This document shows positions 1 to 8,633 of a DNA stretch of 64,000 nucleotides, piece by piece. This DNA is from Desulfosporosinus meridiei DSM 13257 (GTDB taxonomy: Bacteria > Bacillota > Desulfitobacteriia > Desulfitobacteriales > Desulfitobacteriaceae): positions 4,236,501-4,300,500 of the forward strand of contig NC_018515.1 of assembly GCF_000231385.2 (NCBI RefSeq). Reading direction: 5' to 3'. The notes beneath the pieces were generated by a model. It was not told where the DNA came from and searched no databases. It saw only the letters and a program-made list of their open reading frames with translations. The position numbers and the translations under genes were made by a program. The stretch's first letter is position 1. Each line of letters starts with the position of its first letter.

Positions 1-351
1 ATACCTCCCTTAAAATCTTACGAGGCGCCGATTCAAAATCAGGTTATGGCCTCTTATTAAGTATTTCGATCCTCGCCGACTGTTTTAAGGGGGTATCTTG
101 ACTTTATTTCCATTAAAATCCAACACATTACGACTTTAATACCTGTAATTTCTTGAAATAACCTAACCTATTATGAATACCGACTAAATACCACTAATAT
201 CTTCAGAGGATATCTCAAAATTTGATTGATCACTTATACTAACATCGACTCTTTCCGCTCTATAAAAATCACTAACTATGCCATTTGAAGAATAGTACCA
301 ACTTAAATAGCCCACATTCCATTGGGTACAACTGCCATAGTGGGTGGAGGG
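1..351. other. gene-free left edge
   Basis: No convincing gene is visible here. At positions 4-11 the minus strand reads AAGGGAGG, a strong ribosome binding site. It suggests that a minus-strand gene starts just left of the window. The rest is AT-rich and holds the 3' flank of the DUF5667 gene. No clear terminator hairpin was seen. Confidence 0.5.
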
Positions 352-1707
352 TTATCTATCCTTACCTCCTGATTTTTCTCCTTTGGAACTCTCTTTAGAG
401 GCTTTTTGAGTTTTCTCTGCACTTTGCTTCTGAACAGAGTTATTTGAACCGGTGTCTTTTAACCCACTCATTTGCTCTGCCTTGAGCTTTGAGTCTTGCA
501 CTTTTTGATCTTCAGTCTGTTTTTGTTCCGGAGCTTTAGTGTCGCTCTTCGCTTTATCCTCGGGCCCACCTTTAAGCTCTTCTTTAGGTAGACTTTTCTT
601 TTCAACTTCATCCTTTAACTGCAGTTCTTGTGCCTGCTGCTTGCTCATCTCTGCTGCTGCCTTAGCCTCAGTTTTAGGCTCTGCTTTTACTTTAATTGCT
701 TTACTGTCTGCATTTTGCAGGATAAATTTTGAACTGTTGTTGCTTTTTGCAGCACTTGTATCCGTTTCGGTCATGACAGTCATGGTATTGAGCTCTGAAC
801 CTGAAGCAACTTCAACAGAGTCTTGCTCTTCTTCCACTATCCTATCTTCCTGAAGGTCGAGAGTTTCCTCCAGTCCTTCCAGCGCTGCAGCGTCTTCTTC
901 CGTTAACTCATTTTCCTCTAACCCCTTAATCGCTTTCCTTAATTCTGTAGCGACCTTTAGTTGATCCTTTTTCTCCATCTTGGCAATACTTTTTTCCATA
1001 GACCGAACAACATTTAGGGCCACCTTTTGAGCCGCCTGGGGTGGCAGCTTATCTATAAGACCACCAAGGGTTTGAATATTATTGGCATGAGTTTTACTCA
1101 GGGCAGTCTCAAGTTTTTCTATTGTCTCAGACTCTGTTTCAGTGAGTGAGGCTAGAAAAGCTTGGGCTTCAGCAACCTTTTCGGAGTAGGCAATAAGGGC
1201 AACTTCAGCTTCTTCGGCATTTCCTTCTTCAATCAGCGCCCCTGCTTCGGCAATCCGCTCCAGAGCCTGATCTGCTAAAAGCTCAGTCTTCTTAGCAGGA
1301 TCAAAAGTCAGGGCAACTTGGAGTTTCTCAACTAATGTGGTTAGCCAATAAAATGGAGAATCCGGAAGAGTTCCCGGTGTTACCTCTTCTCCGTTTTCAT
1401 CCAGCACCGGAGGGAGATCCTCCTCATTTTCTAAGCTGTCAGGAACCTCACCGGTGTCAGTATCTGTTGAAGTATCAGGCACGGTATCTCCCTCTGTCTC
1501 TTCAGTCACTTCAGAATCAGTGGCAGTATCCTCATTAGAACCGGGTTCAATTACTTCTTCAGAAGTCTCCACAGAGTTAGGTTCGAGAATTTCTTCAGAA
1601 GTGCTTTGCTCAACTACTGTTTCTGCTAAAGCTAATGGGCCACTAAGGGGCATAACGCAAAGAGCTAAGGTTAAAGCCAATGCAATTTTCTTACTAAGTA
1701 TTCTCAT
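352..1707 (-). CDS. secreted DUF5667 domain protein
   Basis: An exported protein of about 451 residues with no known reaction. It opens with a basic stretch and a hydrophobic core ending in an alanine-rich cleavage region (signal peptide, about residues 1-29). An acidic Glu/Thr/Ser-rich linker follows. At about residues 112-200 lies a DUF5667-type region with the hallmark PDSPFYWL and LTFDPAKK motifs, which belongs to a helical extracellular family common in Firmicutes. The C-terminal 150 residues are Lys/Glu/Gln-rich and low in complexity, so probably disordered. The open frame reaches a GTG at 1716, but the ATG at 1707 sits 8 nt after GGGAG and is preferred. The gene stands alone. An extracellular or wall-associated role is inferred only. 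Confidence 0.75.
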   Translation of the reverse strand: MRILSKKIALALTLALCVMPLSGPLALAETVVEQSTSEEILEPNSVETSEEVIEPGSNEDTATDSEVTEETEGDTVPDTSTDTDTGEVPDSLENEEDLPPVLDENGEEVTPGTLPDSPFYWLTTLVEKLQVALTFDPAKKTELLADQALERIAEAGALIEEGNAEEAEVALIAYSEKVAEAQAFLASLTETESETIEKLETALSKTHANNIQTLGGLIDKLPPQAAQKVALNVVRSMEKSIAKMEKKDQLKVATELRKAIKGLEENELTEEDAAALEGLEETLDLQEDRIVEEEQDSVEVASGSELNTMTVMTETDTSAAKSNNSSKFILQNADSKAIKVKAEPKTEAKAAAEMSKQQAQELQLKDEVEKKSLPKEELKGGPEDKAKSDTKAPEQKQTEDQKVQDSKLKAEQMSGLKDTGSNNSVQKQSAEKTQKASKESSKGEKSGGKDR

Positions 1708-2193
1708 CCTATTCACTCCCTAAAACAATAAATGATTTTTGATAATTCTATCTTTTTGCATTATACTATTTTCCTAGATACTCCAACAAGCATATTTCTT
1801 TATATCGGGACTTATGGACTAGAAGAAAAGTACTTTTAACCCACTATATTAAGATATAAGTTCTTTAATTTTAGTAATTAAGATATAAACTTAAATTAAA
1901 ACAGAATTTTGAAAAAGCCATATTTGCAGACAACACATAAGTAGTGAACGTTTATAATTAAATAACTACTTATTGTAAATAAACATCATAACTTTGAATA
2001 TCGATCCAGTAGTATGATGATTTCGAAGACTTTATTTTCACAAAACACCTCAAACTTATGATAGATAATTGATCTGTGTATAACAAGTAAGAATACAGGA
2101 TTCACACCAAAAACCTATTTCCCATTCACTCCAGAAGTGCTACTATAGAGTCAACACAAAGATTGCTTTTAAAACGCATTGAGGTCAAAGACG
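1708..2193. other. gene-free AT-rich stretch with direct repeat
   Basis: No gene is visible between the divergent DUF5667 and amtB genes. The 12-mer ATTAAGATATAA occurs twice, at 1848-1859 and 1877-1888. It could be a pair of binding sites or simple AT-rich drift. No strong sigma-A promoter could be fixed by eye. Confidence 0.4.
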
Positions 2194-2299
2194 CCCTCAG
2201 GGAAACCTGAGGGTATTTATGTTTTTAAGGCTATGTTTATATGGTTAAGGATAGGCAAAGGCGCCATGGGTTGAAGTACTGCAACCTTGGCGCCTTTTT
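2194..2299 (+). promoter_or_regulatory. two-hairpin leader of amtB, possible attenuator
   Basis: Hairpin 1 at 2194-2213 has perfect 8-bp arms (CCCTCAGG/CCTGAGGG) around GAAA. Hairpin 2 pairs AAAGGCGCCA (2257-2266) with TGGCGCCTTT near 2288-2297 and adds an inner GGTTG/CAACC pairing. It runs into TTTTT at 2295-2299, which makes it terminator-like. It ends only about 40 nt before the amtB start and no other gene lies upstream on this strand. Nitrogen-controlled antitermination is therefore a reasonable inference. The loops do not fit the ANTAR hexaloop rule. Confidence 0.5.
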
Positions 2300-2340
2300 G
2301 TTTACCATAAAAATTTAGGGATTTGAAAGGAGCAAGAACA

Positions 2341-3684
2341 ATGAAAACAAGATTTAGGAAAAATGGAATCTTTCTCGGGATATTTACAGCATTGCTGCTG
2401 GCAATCCCCGGTATCGCCTTAGGAGCTGAACCCAGCGTTGAAAGCAACGCCGTGGCCATTGATACCATCTGGACTTTAATTGCCGGATTTCTCGTCTTCT
2501 TTATGCAAGCAGGATTTGCTATGGTTGAAGCAGGCTTTACTCGGGCTAAAAACGCCGGAAATATCATTATGAAGAACCTCATGGACTTTTCCATCGGCTC
2601 ATTAATTTACTGGCTCTTCGGATTTGCCATTATGTTTGGCGTTGACCAAGCAGGGCTTTTCGGCACAACGGGTTTTGGTATGTCGGACAGCTTTGAACAC
2701 TTGGGATTATCCATTCCTCTTCCCGCCTTCCTTCTCTTCCAAACTGTTTTTGCTGCAACTGCAGCTACCATCGTTTCCGGAGCCATGGCTGAACGCACTA
2801 AATTTATGTCCTATATAGTTTATAGTTTTGTCATCAGTGCCGTGATATACCCTGTGGTCGGCCACTGGATCTGGGGCGGCGGCTGGTTAATGGAACGGGG
2901 AATGATCGACTTCGCAGGTTCCACAGTGGTGCACTCCGTCGGCGGATGGGCAGCCTTAATTGGTGCACTTCTCATCGGACCACGGGTAGGCAAATACAGT
3001 AAAGACGGTAAATCCCACGCTATTCCCGGACACAACATTACCTTGGGAGCTCTTGGTGTATTTATCCTCTGGTTTGGCTGGTTTGGCTTTAACCCCGGAA
3101 GCACTCTCTCCGGAACCAACCCGGACATTGGAAAAATCGCCTTAAACACCAACCTGGCTGCAGCAGCAGGAGCTACAATGACTATGTTCTTCACTTGGAT
3201 CAAATATAAAAAGCCGGATGTCTCCTTAACTTTAAATGGCGCACTTGCGGGCCTGGTAGCTATTACAGCAGGATGTCTGGCTGTAGACCCGATTGGGGCA
3301 GCAATCATTGGAGCTTTCGCCGGAATTCTGATCGTTCTCTCCGTTGAGTTTATTGATCAGTTCCTGAAGATTGATGATCCCGTCGGAGCAATCTCCGTAC
3401 ATGGTGTTTGTGGCAGTTTCGGCACAGTATTGGTAGGTCTCTTTGCCGTAGATGGAGGACTCATATACGGAGGAGGGACGGCTTTACTAATCACCCAAAT
3501 CATCGGTGTAGCCTCAGTTTTCGCTTGGACCGCCGTTACTTCTCTCATTCTCTTCGGCATCATCAAAGCTACCCTGGGCTTACGGGTTTCTGAAGAAGAA
3601 GAAATCCGAGGCCTGGATATCGGGGAACATGGCATGGAGGCTTACTCAGGTTTTGAAATGAAAGCACCCTCTGTAAATATCTAA
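2341..3684 (+). CDS. amtB: ammonium transporter AmtB
   Basis: An Amt/Mep/Rh channel of about 447 residues that moves ammonium across the cytoplasmic membrane. A cleavable signal-like N-terminus (about residues 1-24) precedes about eleven membrane segments. The two pore histidines appear in the expected contexts, VVHSVGG and SVHGVCG. The family signatures GAMAERTKF and FNPGSTL are present. Length is normal. The open frame begins at 2323, but the ATG at 2341 lies 8 nt after AAAGGAG and is the better start. The PII gene follows 17 bp downstream, the usual amtB-glnK pairing in which PII plugs the channel when nitrogen is plentiful. Expression may depend on the two-hairpin leader upstream. Confidence 0.95.
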   Translation: MKTRFRKNGIFLGIFTALLLAIPGIALGAEPSVESNAVAIDTIWTLIAGFLVFFMQAGFAMVEAGFTRAKNAGNIIMKNLMDFSIGSLIYWLFGFAIMFGVDQAGLFGTTGFGMSDSFEHLGLSIPLPAFLLFQTVFAATAATIVSGAMAERTKFMSYIVYSFVISAVIYPVVGHWIWGGGWLMERGMIDFAGSTVVHSVGGWAALIGALLIGPRVGKYSKDGKSHAIPGHNITLGALGVFILWFGWFGFNPGSTLSGTNPDIGKIALNTNLAAAAGATMTMFFTWIKYKKPDVSLTLNGALAGLVAITAGCLAVDPIGAAIIGAFAGILIVLSVEFIDQFLKIDDPVGAISVHGVCGSFGTVLVGLFAVDGGLIYGGGTALLITQIIGVASVFAWTAVTSLILFGIIKATLGLRVSEEEEIRGLDIGEHGMEAYSGFEMKAPSVNI

Positions 3685-3701
3685 TAAAAGGTATTGTCTC
3701 T

Positions 3702-4040
3702 ATGAAAAAAATTGAATGTATTGTTCGTCCCCAGAAACTTGAAGCCATCCAGACTTCCCTCCGTCGATTCGGTATTAGAGGGATGACCCTCACCAACGCA
3801 CTAGGATGTGGTCTACAAAAAGGACGAACCGAGGTTTACCGTAGCTATACTCTATCGAATAACTTTTTTCTGAGAACAAAGATCGAAATCGTGGTTACTG
3901 ATGATCTGGTCAATCAGATCGTCGAAGTAATCAGCCAAGAGTCCTACACCGGGGAAATCGGTGATGGTAAAGTTTTTATTTCCAATGTTGAGAACACCTT
4001 AAGAATCCTGTCCGGAGATTCCGGAAAATACGCAATTTGA
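3702..4040 (+). CDS. glnK: PII nitrogen regulatory protein
   Basis: A 112-residue PII family protein, normal length. It is expected to form a trimer that binds ATP/ADP and 2-oxoglutarate and to regulate the AmtB channel encoded just upstream. The conserved QKGRTEVYR at the base of the T-loop and TGEIGDGKVFI in the B-loop are present. The T-loop is unusual. Aligned with E. coli GlnB, the uridylylated Tyr51 falls on a leucine (YRSYTLSNNF), though a tyrosine lies two residues earlier. Control by uridylylation is therefore doubtful, and direct effector sensing is more likely. It ends with a compact terminator. Confidence 0.92.
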   Translation: MKKIECIVRPQKLEAIQTSLRRFGIRGMTLTNALGCGLQKGRTEVYRSYTLSNNFFLRTKIEIVVTDDLVNQIVEVISQESYTGEIGDGKVFISNVENTLRILSGDSGKYAI

Positions 4041-4056
4041 TAAGGCTCAAAAGAGA

Positions 4057-4080
4057 GGGCGTCTGCGGACGCCCCTTTAA
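4057..4080 (+). terminator. terminator after amtB-glnK
   Basis: GGGCGTC (4057-4063) pairs with GACGCCC (4068-4074) around TGCG, followed by a T-rich tail. It lies 17 bp after the glnK stop. Confidence 0.65.
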
Positions 4081-4327
4081 TTATTTCTCTAAGACATCAG
4101 GTATGCGCACTAGGGCATCCTGTTCTGCAAACTGAGTAGAATTGAGACACTACCTTCTGTAAAGAGAGCATCTTTACGATGAACCTCGATCTCTTTACTC
4201 ATAGATCTGCACACAGACAACTCGCTTTTTCCTCCCTTACGACAATGAATTAATCAAATGCTAAGATTAAAGGGAGGATTTAGTCATTATTTAGAGAAAT
4301 ACTTAAGAAAAGGAGGACGATCATTTA

Positions 4328-6262
4328 ATGATAAGAACACAACGAAAGTTTTGCTTTCTGAATCCTACAAAGAAAAACTTCATACTATCCCTTTTCCTTA
4401 TGAGCCTATTTCTGTTCACCTGCCCGCTAATAGCCAGCGCATCCGCGTACACTGTACGAATCGCCGGCTATGATAAATATCAGACTGCCGCTGCCATCAG
4501 TCAACAAGGTTGGCCCAATGGGGCTGATGCTGCCATTCTGGCCTACGGAGAGGACTACCCGGATGCCTTAAGTGCCGGACCATTAGCACACAAGTACAAC
4601 GCGCCCATACTATTAACCGATTCTTATACCCTAAACAGTGACACTGCGGCCGAGTTAAAACGTCTGAAAGTAAAGAAAGTCTATATAATCGGAGGCCAAG
4701 CAGTTATCTCCAACGAAGTCCAAAAACAGCTTACTGCCATGAAAATTCCTACTGAACGTCTTGCCGGTCAGGATCGTTACGAAACTTCTCTGCTCGTTGC
4801 TCAGGCAGTTGGCTTAAGCAAAGGAGCCTTTGTAACAACCGGTATGAATTATCCCGATGCTTTGTCTATCGGCCCCATTGCCGCAGCCAATGAAATGCCC
4901 ATCCTTCTGGTACCGCCAACTGAACTTACCCCCACTCAAAAGGACTTTTTAGCGAAAACCAAAATTTCTTCCGCTGTAATTGTCGCCGGCTATTATGACC
5001 TTAGTGACAATGTACTTAACCAGTTTCCTGAATACGAATTAATTTCCGGTTATGACGCCTATGATCGAAATATTAAGCTGATCAAACGATTTTCCGGCGA
5101 TCTGAATTTAGATACAGTCTATGTTTCAACAGGCGGAAGCTTTTCTGATGGCCTAGCCGCCTCAGCCTTAGCTCAAAAAGAAAAGAACCCTATTATTCTG
5201 CTGCAGGGGAACACAATTCCCTACACCACCCTTCCCTTTATCCAGTCCAAGCTAATCTCCAAATTTTTCATCTTAGGCGGCACAGGTGTTATCAGCAGTT
5301 CTACAGAGTCTACCCTGGCTGAACTTCCTGCTGAAATTGAGTCAGTAGCTGACGTTACCGACAGTATTATCGAGCAGCAAAAATACGAACCCCCGAAGAC
5401 CGTTACGGCGACTAAGTCGGACGGATCCACGGAAGAAGTCCCTGTGACCTGGACCCTTTCCTCTGTTCAAACCTTAAAGTCAGGCACTTACCGATTCGAA
5501 GGCCGGGTAAAAAACTACAGTGACAGCGTCTTTTTAAAATTAACAATTTATCCAAAGGCCTCCAAGGCCGAAAACATTACTGCGGAAATAATCTTGGGCG
5601 AATCCTATGATTTCCCGGAAACTGTCGAAGTAGCCATGAGCGACGGCAGCTCAGAAACCTATCCGGTGACTTGGAACACTAAGATTGTTCCCTTGAACAA
5701 AGCAGGCAGCTACTCCTTTCAAGGAACCATTGAGGGCCTAACTCAGAAAATAACCCTTACTCTTAAGGTCTCTGAAGATGCCAAAATTACTTTTACCGAC
5801 TCGGAATTGCATTCAGCCGTAAGACGTAAGTTACACAAGAGCAGCTCTGAATCAATCTATAAAAGTGATGTTTTGGATATCACATCCTTAAACTTCCGCA
5901 ATGATGACATTACGGATCTAACCGGGTTAGAGTATTTTGTTAACTTAAAAACCCTGGATGTGGGCAATAATCAACTGACTAAAATTGCTGCTCTTGGGAA
6001 GCTGAAAAACCTTAGAACTTTGAAGCTTAATGATAACGGCCTTAAGGATGTCAGCGCTCTAAAAACCTTAACCTCCCTGACCTATCTGGATATATCTGAT
6101 AACTATATTACAAACTTCACACCCCTGAAAGGTCTGACCCAATTGACTACTCTTTACTTAGATGATAATGAACCCTTCGATGATGTAGATGGATATACCC
6201 CTGATTACAGCCCAATCCGAGCTTATTATGATAATCTGGACAAGAAGGATTTTAGTCTCTAG
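4328..6262 (+). CDS. secreted CWB2 / Ig-like / leucine-rich repeat surface protein
   Basis: A 644-residue exported protein, probably displayed on the cell wall. Residues 1-37 form a signal peptide. About 40-330 hold three cell-wall-binding type 2 repeats (starts RIAGYDKYQTA, RLAGQDRYET, ISGYDAYDRN, with GGxxxIS motifs), which in clostridial relatives bind anionic wall polymers. About 345-485 carry two Big_4-like Ig modules with VPVTW and YPVTW motifs. About 490-640 hold a run of 22-residue leucine-rich repeats (LTDLTGLEYF, LKTLDVGNNQL, LRTLKLNDNGL, LTYLDISDNYI), as in internalins. The ATG follows AGGAGG by 11 nt. The gene stands alone. Adhesion or protein binding is inferred from the LRR part. 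Three hairpins follow it. Confidence 0.85.
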   Translation: MIRTQRKFCFLNPTKKNFILSLFLMSLFLFTCPLIASASAYTVRIAGYDKYQTAAAISQQGWPNGADAAILAYGEDYPDALSAGPLAHKYNAPILLTDSYTLNSDTAAELKRLKVKKVYIIGGQAVISNEVQKQLTAMKIPTERLAGQDRYETSLLVAQAVGLSKGAFVTTGMNYPDALSIGPIAAANEMPILLVPPTELTPTQKDFLAKTKISSAVIVAGYYDLSDNVLNQFPEYELISGYDAYDRNIKLIKRFSGDLNLDTVYVSTGGSFSDGLAASALAQKEKNPIILLQGNTIPYTTLPFIQSKLISKFFILGGTGVISSSTESTLAELPAEIESVADVTDSIIEQQKYEPPKTVTATKSDGSTEEVPVTWTLSSVQTLKSGTYRFEGRVKNYSDSVFLKLTIYPKASKAENITAEIILGESYDFPETVEVAMSDGSSETYPVTWNTKIVPLNKAGSYSFQGTIEGLTQKITLTLKVSEDAKITFTDSELHSAVRRKLHKSSSESIYKSDVLDITSLNFRNDDITDLTGLEYFVNLKTLDVGNNQLTKIAALGKLKNLRTLKLNDNGLKDVSALKTLTSLTYLDISDNYITNFTPLKGLTQLTTLYLDDNEPFDDVDGYTPDYSPIRAYYDNLDKKDFSL

Positions 6263-6320
6263 AGTATATAGAGACTGAATCAACTGGCTAATAAGGCTAA
6301 GGCAACCCAACCTGCGCCAC

Positions 6321-6354
6321 AGAGCAAGTTTTGCAAGGGGTGCAAACTTGCTCT
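6321..6354 (+). repeat. inverted repeat downstream of LRR gene
   Basis: AGAGCAAGTTTTGCA and TGCAAACTTGCTCT form a stem of about 14 bp around AGGGG, about 60 bp after the LRR gene stop. There is no T-run, so it may work with the terminator that follows. Confidence 0.6.
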
Positions 6355-6364
6355 AAATTAGAGT

Positions 6365-6413
6365 ACTAAGAGAGAAGCTGCATTAACATGTAGGACTTCT
6401 CTCTTAGTTTTTT
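6365..6413 (+). terminator. rho-independent terminator
   Basis: ACTAAGAGAGAAG (6365-6377) pairs perfectly with CTTCTCTCTTAGT (6396-6408) and runs into a T6 tract. It is the likely terminator of the LRR surface protein gene. Confidence 0.85.
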
Positions 6414-6454
6414 AATTAATCATTAATTACTTTTTTATCTCCAGAGACTATCAC

Positions 6455-6496
6455 AGCCCCATTATGTACATTCTATGAGTGCAACATAATGGGGCT
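6455..6496. repeat. 13-bp perfect inverted repeat
   Basis: AGCCCCATTATGT (6455-6467) and ACATAATGGGGCT (6484-6496) flank a 16-nt loop. There is no T-run. It is the third palindrome in this 355-bp gap. Confidence 0.6.
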
Positions 6497-6538
6497 ATTT
6501 GCGTTAAATTTACATAATTTTCTAGAGGTCTACATATG

Positions 6539-6597
6539 CTGAAACAGCTAGGCAAAACCCTAAAGCCGAAAGGAGTGCATAGGTCTGTCTGCTTCAG
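6539..6597 (+). promoter_or_regulatory. possible structured leader enclosing a ribosome binding site
   Basis: CTGAA-ACAG-CTA (6539-6550) can pair with TAG (6580-6582), CTGT (6585-6588) and TTCAG (6593-6597). The loop holds a purine-rich segment with AAAGGAG (about 6569-6575), so the ribosome binding site of the downstream DUF5658 gene would lie inside the fold. Part of it (GGCAAAACC) recalls c-di-GMP-I aptamers, but the invariant GACGCAAAGCC is missing. No known riboswitch is claimed. Confidence 0.3.
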
Positions 6598-6617
6598 AAT
6601 ATCCCGCCTCTAAATCC

Positions 6618-6962
6618 TTGCAAGGCTCTCAATCAAATCTAAAGCCTCTTGAAAGTCGAATCATTACATCAACCCTAATTTTGCTGATTTTAAATATCAT
6701 TGATGTTGAACTAACTCTATGGGGTATTAAGCTTCACTTAATCACCGAAGGTAACCCCCTTATGCAGCTGCTTATTGAGATGAACCCCAACTACCTTCGA
6801 AGCTTTAAACTGTTATTGCCCATTATCTTAGGGGCTGCTTGTTGGTGGACAAAGGAGAAGTCCCGCCGGTTGATCATCTATGGAATGGGCCTAAGCATAA
6901 CAGTCTATTCCTTCATAATGCTGCTTCATGCTCATTGGATCTACAAATTAATCATTCAATAG
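6618..6962 (+). CDS. DUF5658 small membrane protein
   Basis: A membrane protein of about 114 residues with three or four hydrophobic segments. The N-terminal helix carries NIIDVELTLWGI, followed by EGNPLMQLLI, as in the DUF5658 family, whose function is unknown. The start is uncertain. The TTG at 6618 lacks a good ribosome binding site, whereas AAAGGAG at about 6569-6575 would suit a rare CTG at 6585 in the same open frame. The 3' end overlaps the convergent lipoprotein gene by 11 bp, so the two transcripts can form antisense pairs. Confidence 0.6.
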   Translation: MQGSQSNLKPLESRIITSTLILLILNIIDVELTLWGIKLHLITEGNPLMQLLIEMNPNYLRSFKLLLPIILGAACWWTKEKSRRLIIYGMGLSITVYSFIMLLHAHWIYKLIIQ

Positions 6963-7554
6963 TAACCGAACTCTTAACTTGCTTCTCCACATTATTCTGG
7001 GTTACGTAATTGATTTCCAGCTCAAACCTTTGCCCCTTTACAAACTTAAAGGTGTCCCGACCACTTTCATTTTCCAGTTCAGAAAGGTATAAGTCAAAAT
7101 CCGCTACCCCCTCAACGGTAAACCCATTGTCAGCTTGAGGTAAAATTACCTTACCACTGTTATCTAAAACTGCCAATAAATATCCATTGATCGGAAGATT
7201 CTTATTGTAAATCCAGCCCCATTTCAAAGACTTACCAAATTCCCCATACCGGATCCAAATAGATTTTACCCCAGCCTGTGTCCCAAAGGGAACGGTTATA
7301 TGAAAGTGTCCGTCAGGTTTCGTATCAACTTTCACCTCATTAGGGCTTAAGACATCCTGATCTACTCCTATCCACTTAAATGAGACTGCCGTCAATTGTT
7401 GCGGATTACTGATCGGAGTTTGAGAGTCTGATGCTTCAGACTCTGCTGGTGGAGTTTCAGAATTAGCAGTTGTTGGATTTTCAGATTTTGAACCACTACA
7501 TCCGACCAGGGAAAAGGTCATCAGTATTAGGACCAGTATCTTTAAGATTTTCAT
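6952..7554 (-). CDS. putative lipoprotein
   Basis: A 200-residue protein with a lipoprotein signal peptide (MKILKILVLILMTFSLVGC, lipobox LVGC with Cys19), so it should be anchored outside the membrane. A Ser/Thr/Pro-rich linker follows to about residue 50. The remaining 150 residues look beta-rich and match no family I recognise. The ATG is preceded by GAGGTGA. It overlaps the convergent DUF5658 gene at the 3' end and lies downstream of cheV, separated by a strong hairpin, so it probably has its own promoter or is read through from cheV. Confidence 0.7.
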   Translation of the reverse strand: MKILKILVLILMTFSLVGCSGSKSENPTTANSETPPAESEASDSQTPISNPQQLTAVSFKWIGVDQDVLSPNEVKVDTKPDGHFHITVPFGTQAGVKSIWIRYGEFGKSLKWGWIYNKNLPINGYLLAVLDNSGKVILPQADNGFTVEGVADFDLYLSELENESGRDTFKFVKGQRFELEINYVTQNNVEKQVKSSVTIE

Positions 7555-7585
7555 AACTCACCTCAACTCATAGCCATTAATCCAT

Positions 7586-7611
7586 AAGGCATCGGGATAA
7601 ACCGATGCCTT
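7586..7611. terminator. hairpin between cheV and lipoprotein gene
   Basis: AAGGCATCGG (7586-7595) pairs with CCGATGCCTT (7602-7611) around a 6-nt loop, 10 bp after the cheV stop. The stem is perfect but the T-tract is poor, so termination may be partial. Confidence 0.6.
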
Positions 7612-7620
7612 TAGTCATCC

Positions 7621-8487
7621 CTATCTTAAATTGATCACAAGCTCCACCAGCTTTTCGATTTCCGGCTTAGTAATTTGAGCATCTGCACCAACACTCAAAC
7701 CCTTATGGGCCAACCCATCACTAGCGATTGAGGAGAATAAAACAACCGGGATACTTTTCAATTTAGGATTAGTTTTTATCTGCTTGGTTAGAGTCAGCCC
7801 ATCCATCACAGGCATTTCAATATCCGTAATTACACAATATATTTCATCGACAGAACTCTGCTCCAGAAAATCAAGGGCGTCCTTGCCATTGCTGAATTTC
7901 TCTACAGTTGCCCCGGCTTTGAGCAAGGATTCATTGACCACTTTTAACAAGAAGGTGGAATCCTCAGCCACCACGAGTTTTTTTCCTTCTAGGCCTTTGA
8001 TGGCCCTTGATTCTTTGAGGGCCAAGGAAGGATCGATATCGGAAAGAATCTTTTCAAAATCCAACATTAAAATAATCTCATCATTTGCTTTGACAATTCC
8101 GGTTATCGGAGTTGCATTCTGACTAAGTAGAATTGAGGAGGGGGTCTCTATATCCTTCCAGGAAAGTCGTCTGATTCCACTGACAGAACTTACTTCTACG
8201 GCAAAATCACTGTTATTAATATTTATCAGGATTAAGAGTCTCTCCTGGGGTTGCTTGGGACAGTCTTGCTTAAGAGTTTTAATTAAGTCCAAGACAGGGA
8301 TAACTCGCCCCCTGTAGTTAATGACACCGCTAATATTTCCATTAGAATTTGGCACCTCAGTCAGCGGTTGGTATGTAAGAATACATTCAACCTTAGCCAC
8401 ATTCACCCCTAACGTACTGCTTCCAACTTTAAAAATCACGATCTCTAACTCATTAATACCGCTTTCTAAAAGAATATCCTGCTTCAA
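7621..8487 (-). CDS. cheV: chemotaxis coupling protein CheV
   Basis: 288 residues with the CheV layout. An N-terminal CheW-like domain (about 10-150; NISGVINYRGRVIPVLDL) couples receptors to CheA. A C-terminal receiver domain (about 165-288) has its phosphoacceptor Asp in VITDIEMPVMDG and a conserved Lys in ITKPE. It tunes signalling at receptor arrays on the membrane. No other che genes are near, although an MCP gene lies about 14 kb away. The start is a TTG 6 nt after AAGGGGG, with no better alternative. Confidence 0.9.
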   Translation of the reverse strand: MKQDILLESGINELEIVIFKVGSSTLGVNVAKVECILTYQPLTEVPNSNGNISGVINYRGRVIPVLDLIKTLKQDCPKQPQERLLILININNSDFAVEVSSVSGIRRLSWKDIETPSSILLSQNATPITGIVKANDEIILMLDFEKILSDIDPSLALKESRAIKGLEGKKLVVAEDSTFLLKVVNESLLKAGATVEKFSNGKDALDFLEQSSVDEIYCVITDIEMPVMDGLTLTKQIKTNPKLKSIPVVLFSSIASDGLAHKGLSVGADAQITKPEIEKLVELVINLR

Positions 8488-8633
8488 ATAAATTCCCCCT
8501 TAATATCCGCAACGTCCGACAATCTTCGATATATTATGTAACCATTCTACCATATTCAGAATGGAATGAAAGATGTTTTCTGAACATTAATCCTAAAACT
8601 CAAAAATCCTAAAGGGCATCTCTAGAATTATTG

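Noticed and set aside
2194-2213. ANTAR-type RNA element before amtB
   Set aside because: The loop read as a hexaloop is GGAAAC, which lacks the required A at position 1 and G at position 4.
4258-4473. 71-codon plus-strand frame before the LRR gene
   Set aside because: It overlaps the signal peptide region of the better supported frame. AGGGAGG near it lies after, not before, its start.
6539-6597. c-di-GMP-I riboswitch
   Set aside because: GGCAAAACC is similar, but the invariant GACGCAAAGCC and the tetraloop receptor are absent.
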